Positions 1-5,581 of a stretch of DNA of 5,581 bases are shown one piece after another. The notes under the pieces are model-generated. The model did not search any database. It saw only the letters and a program-made list of their open reading frames with translations, and was not told the DNA's origin. The position numbers were made by a program, and so were the translations under genes. Each line of letters starts with the position of its first letter. Within the stretch, counting starts at the first letter, position 1. Source of the DNA: Herminiimonas sp. GTDB taxonomy: Bacteria; Pseudomonadota; Gammaproteobacteria; Burkholderiales; Burkholderiaceae. The stretch covers positions 1 through 5,581 of the forward strand of contig JACMQD010000413.1 in NCBI GenBank assembly GCA_014377155.1, read 5' to 3'.

Positions 1-591
1 CGCCCGCAAGAGCTGCTGGCCGCTGCGCTCGATCTGTTCGTCGAGCGCGGCTATGCGGCCACGCGGCTCGACGATATCGCCAAGCATGCCGGTGTCTCCA
101 AGGGCACGCTCTACTTGTACTTCACCAACAAGGAAGACCTGTTCATGGCGATGGTACGCGAAACCGTGTTGCCGGTGATAGGCGAGGCCGAACAGATGGT
201 CGGCACTTTCGACGGTCCCAGCGCGGAACTGTTGCGCGACATCGTGCGCGGCTGGTGGGAGCGCATTGGCGACACCAAGATGTCGGGCATTACCAAGCTG
301 ATGATGGCCGAATCCGGCAATTTCCCGGACGTGGCGAAGTTTTATCACGACGAAGTCATCGCTCGGGGCAATTCGATGATCTGCCGCATGCTCGAACGTG
401 GCATCGAGCGCGGGGAATTTCGCAGCATCGATGTCAAGCAGACTACGAATGTTATTTGCGCCTCGGTTCTGATGCTGATGATGTGGAAGCATTCCTTCGA
501 TTCATGCCGGGTCGAGCCGATCGTGCCGGATGACTACCTCAACAATTTTATCGACGTGCTGTTGCACGGCGTCGTGAAAGAGCCTGCCTGA
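1..591 (+). CDS. TetR/AcrR-family transcriptional regulator, N-terminus missing
   Basis: This is a ligand-responsive DNA-binding repressor, probably local regulator of the efflux genes that follow it. Frame 1 is open from the first base to the TGA at 589-591, giving 196 visible residues; the true start lies before the window, and probably only a short N-terminal stretch is lost. Visible residues 1-48 are a typical TetR N-terminal domain: a first helix (LLAAALDLFVERGYAATRL), then the helix-turn-helix DDIAKHAGVSKGTLYLYF and the usual NKEDLF continuation. Residues 49-196 form the all-helical ligand/dimer domain, which is variable and gives no clue to the inducer. An ATG at 115 lies after the recognition helix and would lose DNA binding, so it is not the start. 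The gene is co-oriented with the adaptor and ends 28 nt before its preferred start, suggesting cotranscription and autorepression (inference). Its promoter and operator are not in the window. Confidence 0.93.
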   Translation, partial: RPQELLAAALDLFVERGYAATRLDDIAKHAGVSKGTLYLYFTNKEDLFMAMVRETVLPVIGEAEQMVGTFDGPSAELLRDIVRGWWERIGDTKMSGITKLMMAESGNFPDVAKFYHDEVIARGNSMICRMLERGIERGEFRSIDVKQTTNVICASVLMLMMWKHSFDSCRVEPIVPDDYLNNFIDVLLHGVVKEPA

Positions 592-592
592 T

Positions 593-622
593 GAAGTCCG
601 TACCATGGAAGTCCGTACCATG
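593..622 (+). repeat. Perfect 15-bp tandem duplication, two copies
   Basis: The unit GAAGTCCGTACCATG occurs at 593-607 and again directly at 608-622 with no mismatch. Each copy ends in an ATG (605 and 620), and both ATGs are in the adaptor reading frame, so the duplication has created a second in-frame start candidate. At the copy junction the sequence reads ATGGAAG, which gives the downstream ATG a better Shine-Dalgarno-like element (GGAAG) than the upstream ATG has. The perfect identity suggests a recent event such as replication slippage (inference). Confidence 0.95.
607..611 (+). promoter_or_regulatory. Ribosome binding site deciding the adaptor start
   Basis: GGAAG at 607-611 lies 8 nt before the ATG at 620, which is good Shine-Dalgarno spacing. 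The competing ATG at 605 has only GAAG (593-596) upstream, preceded by T rather than G. This, together with the fit of the signal-anchor, favours 620 as the main start; 605 would add only MEVRT. Confidence 0.55.
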
Positions 623-1735
623 AAGCGCCGCACCCTCTGGATCAGCCTTGTCGTGTTGTTGATCGCCGCCGCCGCTGGCGCTGCCGTGGTCAGAAAACCG
701 GCGCCCGTCGTGACGGTCGCGGCGGCGCCTTCAGCACTGGAATTTCTCCCATCCGACCTGACGTTGGTCGGTGCGCACGACCTGCGCCAGCTGATCGCGC
801 TGTCGGGTGCGCTGCGCGCGGTCAACCAGGCGGCGGTCAAGGCCAAGGTGGCCGGCGAAGTACGCGAGGTGTTGGTGCGCGAAGGCGAAACCGTCAAGGC
901 CGGCCAGGTGCTGGTGCGCATGGACACCAACGAATATGCATCGCGCGCCGGCCAGGCCAACGGTGCGCTGCTGGCGGCCCGTGGCCAGCTCGACATCGCC
1001 GCCAAGGCGCGCGACAACAATCAGGCACTGGTTGCAAAAGGCTTCATTTCGCAAAACGCCTTCGAGAATGCCGCCAGCCAGTTCGACATCGCCCGTGCCA
1101 ATGTGGCATCGGCACAAAGCACGCTGGACGTGGCGCGCAAGCTGCTGGACGATACCACGGTGCGGGCACCGATTTCGGGCGTGGTCAGCAGCCGCAGCGT
1201 GCAGCCAGGGGAAAAGGTATCAGTCGATTTTCGCCTGCTCGATGTGGTCGACTTGCAGCGCATGGAACTCGAAGCCGCGGTGCCGACCACCGATATCGTC
1301 AACATTTCGGTCGGACAGGAAGTGCAGGTACGGGTCGAGGGGCTAAGCAAATCTTTGGCTGGCAAGGTAGTGCGCATCAATCCGGCGACTCAGGCCGGAT
1401 CACGCTCGATACTGGCCTACATCGAAGTCGACAATGCGCAACGGTTGCTGCGCTCAGGCATGTTCGGCGAAGCGCAACTGACGCTGTCCAAAAAAGCCGG
1501 CGTGCTGACCGCACCGCAATCGGCGATCCAGTCCGATGGCGGCCGGACGTATGTCTACGCGATCGAAAACAACCAGCTGGTACAAAAGCCTGTCACGCTC
1601 GGCGTGCGCGGCAATGACGGCGACCGCGACGCGGTCGAGGTTGTCAGCGGCCTGGCCAGCGGTGCGCAAATCGTCAAGAGCAACATGGGCAACCTGCGAC
1701 CCGGTACACCGGTCAAACTAATCAAGGGGAGCTGA
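620..1735 (+). CDS. RND efflux periplasmic adaptor (membrane fusion protein)
   Basis: This adaptor subunit bridges an inner-membrane RND pump and an outer-membrane channel; from 620 it has 371 residues, normal for the family. An N-terminal segment (about 7-24, after MKRR) is a membrane anchor or uncleaved signal. There is no lipobox cysteine, so it is not an AcrA-type lipoprotein. In order follow the first half of the lipoyl/barrel-sandwich domain (about 68-104, with KVAGEVREVLVREGETVKAG), an alpha-helical hairpin (about 105-178), the second lipoyl half (about 181-205, VRAPISGVVSSRSVQPGEKV), a beta-barrel (about 218-290) and a membrane-proximal domain (to 371). The hairpin turn QALVAKGFISQNAFENA matches the channel-docking tip of AcrA-like adaptors. 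Start 605 (376 residues) is in frame and possible, but 620 has the better ribosome site. The stop lies 3 nt before the permease ATG, so the two are surely cotranscribed. Substrate cannot be inferred. Confidence 0.93.
   Translation: MKRRTLWISLVVLLIAAAAGAAVVRKPAPVVTVAAAPSALEFLPSDLTLVGAHDLRQLIALSGALRAVNQAAVKAKVAGEVREVLVREGETVKAGQVLVRMDTNEYASRAGQANGALLAARGQLDIAAKARDNNQALVAKGFISQNAFENAASQFDIARANVASAQSTLDVARKLLDDTTVRAPISGVVSSRSVQPGEKVSVDFRLLDVVDLQRMELEAAVPTTDIVNISVGQEVQVRVEGLSKSLAGKVVRINPATQAGSRSILAYIEVDNAQRLLRSGMFGEAQLTLSKKAGVLTAPQSAIQSDGGRTYVYAIENNQLVQKPVTLGVRGNDGDRDAVEVVSGLASGAQIVKSNMGNLRPGTPVKLIKGS
1724..1731 (+). promoter_or_regulatory. Strong ribosome binding site of the permease gene
   Basis: AAGGGGAG lies within the last adaptor codons, 7 nt before the permease ATG at 1739. 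It is by far the best Shine-Dalgarno match in the window, so the permease can be initiated independently even though only 3 nt separate it from the adaptor stop. Confidence 0.8.
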
Positions 1736-1738
1736 GCC

Positions 1739-4700
1739 ATGTGGTTCACGCGTATCAGTATCGGCAACCCGGTGCTGGCGACCATGATGATGGTCGCCTT
1801 CGTGGTACTGGGTTTGTTTTCGTATCAGCGGCTGCGGGTCGACCAGTTCCCGGACATTACGTTTCCGGTAGTGGTGGTACAAACCGATTACCCGGGTGCG
1901 TCGCCGGAAACGGTCGAGAGCGACATCACGCGCAAGATTGAGGAAGTGGTCAACACCATCAGCGGCATCAACAGCCTGACGTCGCGCTCCTACGAAGGCT
2001 CATCGGTGGTAATCATCGAATTCGCGCTGACGGTCGATCCGGCGCAGGCGGCGCAGGACGTGCGCGAGAAGGTAGCGCTGATCAAGTCGGTATTTCGCAA
2101 AGAGGTCAAGGAATCGCGCGTGACGCGCTACGATCCGGCCGACCGGCCGATCTTTTCAATTTCGGTCACCAATGACGCCGGCACGCAGCAGCGCAGCTTG
2201 CGCGAACTGACCACGATTGCCGACCAGGTGGTCAAGAAGCGCCTGGAAAACGTCCGCGGGGTCGGCTCGGTGGCGCTGGTCGGCGGCGTCAAGCGCGAGA
2301 TCGAAATCTATGTCAAGCCGAATGAAATGGAATCGCTCGGCATCGGCGTCGATCAGGTCATCAATGCCATCCGCAACGAAAATCAGGAATTGCCGACCGG
2401 CGCCATCCGCTCGCTGGCCGACGAGAAGGTGGTGCAAATCAAGGGCCGCATCAAAGAGCCCGCCGAATTCGGCCGGATCATCGTGGCTCGCCGCGGCGGC
2501 CAGCCGGTGCTGCTGTCGCAAGTGGCGACCGTCGTCGATAGCCAACAGGAACAGGAAAACCTGGCGCTCTACAATGGTCAGCGCACGCTGGCGCTCGACA
2601 TCCTCAAGGCACAGGGCCAGAACACCATCGAGGTTGCCGATGGCCTGCAAAAAGCGCTGGCGGACCTGGCGCCGACCATGCAGGCGCTCTACCCCGGCGT
2701 CAAGGTGCAAGTCATCAAGGACAGCTCGCGTCAGATCCGGGTGGGTGTCGAAAACGTCCGCCGCACGCTGCTCGAAGGCGCGGCGCTGACGATCCTGATC
2801 GTGTTTTTGTTCCTGAACTCGTGGCGTTCGACCGTGATTACCGGATTGACCTTGCCGGTGGCACTGATCGGCACGTTCCTGTTCATGAACATGTTCGGCT
2901 TCACCATCAACATGATCACGCTGATGGCGCTGTCATTGTGCGTCGGCCTGCTGATCGACGACGCCATCGTAGTACGCGAAAACATCGTGCGCCACGCCGG
3001 CATGAAAGTCGGCGGCCGCTTCAAGAGCCACCGCGCTGCGGCCCTCGACGGCACTGCCGAGATCGGATTGGCCGTGCTGGCGACGACACTGTCGATCGTC
3101 GCGGTGTTCTTGCCGGTGGGCTTCATGGGCGGCATCATCGGCCGCTTCTTTCATCAGTTCGGCATCACGGTCACCGCTGCGGTGCTGATCTCGATGTTCG
3201 TGTCGTTTACGCTCGACCCGATGCTATCGGCGATCTGGCCCGACCCGGCCGCGCATGGCGTCCATGGCCCACGCCAGGGTTTCTATGCCAAAACGATCGG
3301 CCGCGTGCTGGAGCAATTCGAAAAACTGGTGCAGTGGCTGTCCGACGGTTACCAGGTGCTGTTGAAATGGTCGTTACGGCACCGCTTGCTGACACTGGTG
3401 ATTGCTGTCGCGACCTTCGGCGTCGGGCTGGCGATTCCCGCCACTGGCCTGATCGGCAGCGAGTTCGTGCCGCAGGCGGACTATTCCGAGACGGGCGTGA
3501 CGTTCTACACGCCGGTCGGCTCGTCGCTGGAATTCACCGAGAGCAAGGCACGTCAGGTCGAAGGCGTCTTGCGTGAATTTCCCGAGGTCGTCGATACCTA
3601 TACCACCGTCAATACCGGCACCGCGCAGGGCAAGAGCTACGCCTCGGTGTTCATACGCCTGACGCCGCGCAAGGAACGCAGCCGCAGTACCAGTCAGATG
3701 AGCATCCCGCTGCGCGCCCGGCTGTCACAAGTGGCTGGCATCACCGTAACGCATATCGGTACCCTCGACGGCGTCGGCGGCGACAACAAGCAAGTGCGCC
3801 TGAGCCTGCTAGGGCCGGATTTGAAGCAGCTGGCCAAATTGTCGGAAGAAGCGCAGCGCCGGATGCGCGCCGTACCCGGCGTGGTCGATCTCGATTCCAG
3901 CCTGAAGGCGGAAAAGCCGACTATCGCCGTCGAGCCGCGTCGCGAACTGGCCGCCGATCTCGGTGTCGGCGTGGCGCAGATCGGCTTGGCGCTGCGCCCG
4001 CTTCTGGCCGGCGAAGCCGCCAGCACCTGGCGCGCACCCGACGACGAAAACTACGACGTCAATGTGCGGCTGGCACCGGCCGACCGCAACACCATCGACG
4101 ACCTGTCGCGCCTGATGCTGTCGAGCACTCAGCTCAATGCCGACGGCTCGCCGAAAATGGTACCCCTGCGCCAGGTCGCCGACATCACGCCGTCGTTCGG
4201 TGCCAACCAGATCAACCGCCGCGACCTCAACCGCGAAGTCGAACTGTCGGCCAATGTGGTCGGGCGCTCGGCAGGCCAGGCCAGTGCGGACGTCAAGGCA
4301 GCGCTCGACGGCATCAACTGGCAGCCCGGCTATCGCTACCAGATCGGCGGCTCGGCCAAGAACATGCAGGAATCGTTCGGCTATGCGCTGTCGGCGCTGT
4401 TGCTGGCGGTGATCTTCATCTACATGATCCTGGCGTCGCAGTTCGCCAGTTTCCTGCAGCCGCTGGCGATCATGTCGGCGCTACCGCTGACGCTGATCGG
4501 CGTGTTCCTGTCGCTGATGTTCTTTCGGTCCACGCTGAACATGTTCTCGATCATCGGTTTCATCATGCTGATGGGCTTGGTGACGAAAAATGCGATCTTG
4601 CTGGTCGATTTCGCCAACCAGTCGCGCCGCGCCGGCGCCACGCGCACAGTGGCATTGCTGGAGGCAGCGCATGTGCGCTTGCGGCCGATTCTGATGACCA

Positions 4701-4942
4701 CGCTGGCCATGGTGTTCGGCATGGTGCCGCTGGCCTTCGGTCTGGCCGAGGGATCGGAGCAGCGCGCGCCGATGGGTCAGGCCGTCATCGGCGGCATCAT
4801 CACGTCGTCGCTGCTGACACTAGTCGTGGTACCCGTGATCTACACCTATCTGGACGACTTTACAGAATGGGCCAGGCATAAGTGGCACGCTCGGTCCGGA
4901 CAACATTTTACCGAACGTGCTCTAGATAAAGATCTGGTTTGA
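1739..4942 (+). CDS. RND-superfamily proton-driven efflux permease (HAE1/AcrB-like)
   Basis: This 1067-residue inner-membrane pump is complete and of normal length for AcrB-type exporters. The start MWFTRISIGNPVLATMMM is typical of the family and has a strong ribosome site. Twelve membrane segments can be read: TM1 at about 10-30, TM2-TM6 between about 341 and 498, TM7 at about 545-570, and TM8-TM12 between about 883 and 1036. Two large periplasmic loops (about 31-340 and 571-882) carry the porter and docking domains. The proton relay is intact: Asp407-Asp408 in GLLIDDAIVV (TM4), Lys950 in LVTKNAIL (TM10), Arg980 and Thr987 in VRLRPILMTT (TM11), matching AcrB D407/D408, K940, R971 and T978. 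The motif GSSVVIIEF (87-95) with DVREKVA (107-113) is also typical. There is no methionine-rich metal signature like CusA, so organic substrates (drugs, solvents, lipids or metabolites) are likelier, but unproven. It pairs with the adaptor just upstream. The hydrophilic C-terminal tail (about 1040-1067) is unremarkable. Confidence 0.95.
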   Translation: MWFTRISIGNPVLATMMMVAFVVLGLFSYQRLRVDQFPDITFPVVVVQTDYPGASPETVESDITRKIEEVVNTISGINSLTSRSYEGSSVVIIEFALTVDPAQAAQDVREKVALIKSVFRKEVKESRVTRYDPADRPIFSISVTNDAGTQQRSLRELTTIADQVVKKRLENVRGVGSVALVGGVKREIEIYVKPNEMESLGIGVDQVINAIRNENQELPTGAIRSLADEKVVQIKGRIKEPAEFGRIIVARRGGQPVLLSQVATVVDSQQEQENLALYNGQRTLALDILKAQGQNTIEVADGLQKALADLAPTMQALYPGVKVQVIKDSSRQIRVGVENVRRTLLEGAALTILIVFLFLNSWRSTVITGLTLPVALIGTFLFMNMFGFTINMITLMALSLCVGLLIDDAIVVRENIVRHAGMKVGGRFKSHRAAALDGTAEIGLAVLATTLSIVAVFLPVGFMGGIIGRFFHQFGITVTAAVLISMFVSFTLDPMLSAIWPDPAAHGVHGPRQGFYAKTIGRVLEQFEKLVQWLSDGYQVLLKWSLRHRLLTLVIAVATFGVGLAIPATGLIGSEFVPQADYSETGVTFYTPVGSSLEFTESKARQVEGVLREFPEVVDTYTTVNTGTAQGKSYASVFIRLTPRKERSRSTSQMSIPLRARLSQVAGITVTHIGTLDGVGGDNKQVRLSLLGPDLKQLAKLSEEAQRRMRAVPGVVDLDSSLKAEKPTIAVEPRRELAADLGVGVAQIGLALRPLLAGEAASTWRAPDDENYDVNVRLAPADRNTIDDLSRLMLSSTQLNADGSPKMVPLRQVADITPSFGANQINRRDLNREVELSANVVGRSAGQASADVKAALDGINWQPGYRYQIGGSAKNMQESFGYALSALLLAVIFIYMILASQFASFLQPLAIMSALPLTLIGVFLSLMFFRSTLNMFSIIGFIMLMGLVTKNAILLVDFANQSRRAGATRTVALLEAAHVRLRPILMTTLAMVFGMVPLAFGLAEGSEQRAPMGQAVIGGIITSSLLTLVVVPVIYTYLDDFTEWARHKWHARSGQHFTERALDKDLV

Positions 4943-4948
4943 TAAAAT
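4940..4948 (+). promoter_or_regulatory. Probable extended -10 promoter for the methyltransferase gene
   Basis: TGATAAAAT fits the extended -10 form TGnTATAAT with one mismatch (hexamer TAAAAT, 4943-4948). The TG and n bases are the permease stop codon itself. No good -35 hexamer lies 16-18 bp upstream (CTCTAG at 4920-4925), as is common when the extended -10 compensates. A start of transcription near 4955 would give a leader of about 30 nt. The surrounding 4920-4980 is visibly richer in A/T than the flanking genes. The call is by eye only. Confidence 0.5.
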
Positions 4949-4984
4949 CCCGTTAATTACATTTTTAGCCATTGAGTACAGCAC
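4943..4984 (+). other. Short intergenic gap without a visible terminator
   Basis: This 42-nt gap separates the permease stop from the methyltransferase start. It holds the -10 hexamer, an in-frame TGA at 4973-4975 that rules out any longer methyltransferase start, and a weak GAG (4974-4976) 8 nt before the ATG. I see no stable GC stem followed by a T run, so readthrough from the efflux operon into the methyltransferase gene is possible. Confidence 0.6.
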
Positions 4985-5581
4985 ATGAATATCGAACAAG
5001 CCCGTTACAAAATGATCGAGCAGCAAATTCGCCCTTGGGATGTCCTGGATCAGGACGTGCTCGAACTGCTGATGGTCGTCAAGCGCGAAGCTTTCGTGCC
5101 GGCGGCCTACAGCGCATTGGCGTTCGCCGATGCCGAAATCCCGCTGCCCGGCGGCGAAAACATGCTGATGCCGAAATTCGAAGCGCGCATCCTGCAAGAA
5201 CTGAAGATCAAGAAACACGAGCATGTGCTGGAAATCGGCGCCGGTTCCGGCTACATGGCGGCGCTGCTGGCCTACAAGGCGCGCCAGGTCACCACGGTCG
5301 AAATCAATCCTGAGCTCAAGGCGCTGGCAGAGAAAAATCTCGCGGACTACGGCATCTTCAATGTCGACGTGGTACTCGGCGATGGCGCGCAGGGCTGGAA
5401 CGATTCCGGCAAGGATACCGGCCCGTATGACGTCATCGTGGTGTCAGGTTCGCTACCATTGATGCAGCCGGCTTTTTTGAAGCAATTGAAAGTCGGCGGC
5501 CGTCTGTTCGTGGTCATCGGCGAAGCGCCGGCCATGACGGGGCAGATCATTACACGCATGTCGGACGTCGGCTACGACACC
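4985..5581 (+). CDS. Protein-L-isoaspartate O-methyltransferase-family protein, C-terminus cut off
   Basis: This is a cytoplasmic class I SAM-dependent methyltransferase of the Pcm/PIMT family, which by precedent repairs isoaspartyl residues in damaged proteins. The window holds 199 codons with no stop; family members have roughly 205-225 residues, so only a short tail is missing. The start ATG is fixed by an in-frame TGA 12 nt upstream. The N-terminal part (1-50, with REAFVP at 34-39) follows the family. SAM-binding motif I is VLEIGAGSGY (81-90), the acidic end of strand 2 is Glu106 in TTVEIN, the GDGAQGW motif is at 132-138, and PYDVIVVSG (147-155) and LKVGGRLFVVIG (168-179) follow. The family signature seen in E. 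coli Pcm as GQGQTISQP is here PGGENMLMP (55-63), so the Gln, Thr and Ser are lost. Isoaspartate repair activity is therefore doubtful although SAM binding looks intact. In related bacteria I recall such genes preceding a rhodanese and a TolC-like gene (from memory, not visible here). Confidence 0.88.
   Translation, partial: MNIEQARYKMIEQQIRPWDVLDQDVLELLMVVKREAFVPAAYSALAFADAEIPLPGGENMLMPKFEARILQELKIKKHEHVLEIGAGSGYMAALLAYKARQVTTVEINPELKALAEKNLADYGIFNVDVVLGDGAQGWNDSGKDTGPYDVIVVSGSLPLMQPAFLKQLKVGGRLFVVIGEAPAMTGQIITRMSDVGYDT

Larger units (their letters stand above)
591..623 (+). other. Possible 10-codon micro-ORF linking regulator and adaptor genes
   Basis: An ATG at 591-593 overlaps the TGA stop of the regulator (589-591) in a TGATG arrangement. 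It opens a 10-codon frame reading MKSVPWKSVP, whose TGA at 621-623 overlaps the adaptor start ATG at 620-622 in an ATGA arrangement. Both overlaps are the geometry known for termination-reinitiation coupling. A weak purine stretch (GAAAGAG, 576-582) lies 8 nt before the first ATG. The peptide is the translation of a 15-bp tandem duplication and resembles no protein I know. If translated, it more likely acts as a coupling relay than as a functional peptide. Whether it is translated cannot be told from sequence. Confidence 0.35.

Noticed and set aside
502..1020. 172-codon open frame on the - strand across the regulator/adaptor junction
   Set aside because: It lies opposite two well-supported genes, its composition (Ala, Thr, Ser and Arg rich) is typical of an antisense shadow in GC-rich DNA, and it has no recognisable family features.
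2156..2710. 184-codon - strand and 190-codon + strand open frames within the permease gene
   Set aside because: Both are out-of-frame shadows of a long gene with strong third-position G/C bias. The proteins are low in complexity and rich in Arg/Ser or Asp/Leu.
2821..3576. 251-codon + strand open frame within the permease gene
   Set aside because: It is very rich in Arg, Gly and His, as expected of a shifted frame, and overlaps the conserved TM and proton-relay region of the permease, whose frame is unbroken.
4921..4935. Short palindromes TCTAGA and AGATCT near the permease end, considered as an operator or terminator stem
   Set aside because: The only pairing between them is a 4-bp AGAT/ATCT arm with 4-nt loop, too weak for a terminator, and no T run follows. 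No second copy supports an operator.
4972..5313. 113-codon + strand open frame overlapping the methyltransferase start
   Set aside because: It is another frame over the same bases; the methyltransferase frame from 4985 shows clear SAM-binding motifs and remains open to the window end.

Overview
The window looks like chromosomal DNA from a GC-rich Gram-negative bacterium, most likely a betaproteobacterium of the Burkholderiales (Oxalobacteraceae-like). This rests on three things: coding style (strong G/C preference at third codon positions), the family resemblance of the proteins, and the arrangement of efflux genes next to a protein-L-isoaspartate methyltransferase-family gene. It is an inference from memory of such loci, not a database result. 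All genes lie on the + strand and coding is almost continuous; there is no gene-free stretch over 300 bases.

Layout: (1) 1-591, a TetR/AcrR-family repressor whose extreme N-terminus lies before the window. (2) 589-623, a compact junction in which a perfect 15-bp tandem duplication sits inside a possible 10-codon micro-ORF. The micro-ORF overlaps the stop of the regulator and the start of the next gene. (3) 620-1735, an RND periplasmic adaptor (membrane fusion protein). (4) 1739-4942, a full-length RND inner-membrane permease with an intact proton relay. (5) about 4940-4984, a short AT-richer gap with a likely extended -10 promoter. (6) 4985-5581, the first 199 codons of a SAM-dependent methyltransferase of the protein-L-isoaspartate O-methyltransferase family, which runs off the window end.

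The regulator, adaptor and permease look like one operon (gaps of 28 nt and 3 nt). The TetR protein probably represses its own transcript and senses a pump substrate. Adaptor and permease would form two parts of a proton-driven tripartite efflux pump; the outer-membrane channel is not encoded in the window. The methyltransferase probably has its own promoter, and its fold is intact but its substrate-side signature motif is not canonical.

Most of the window is an ordinary efflux operon. I see no wholly new system. The observations most worth a second look are the regulator/adaptor junction and the altered methyltransferase motif.
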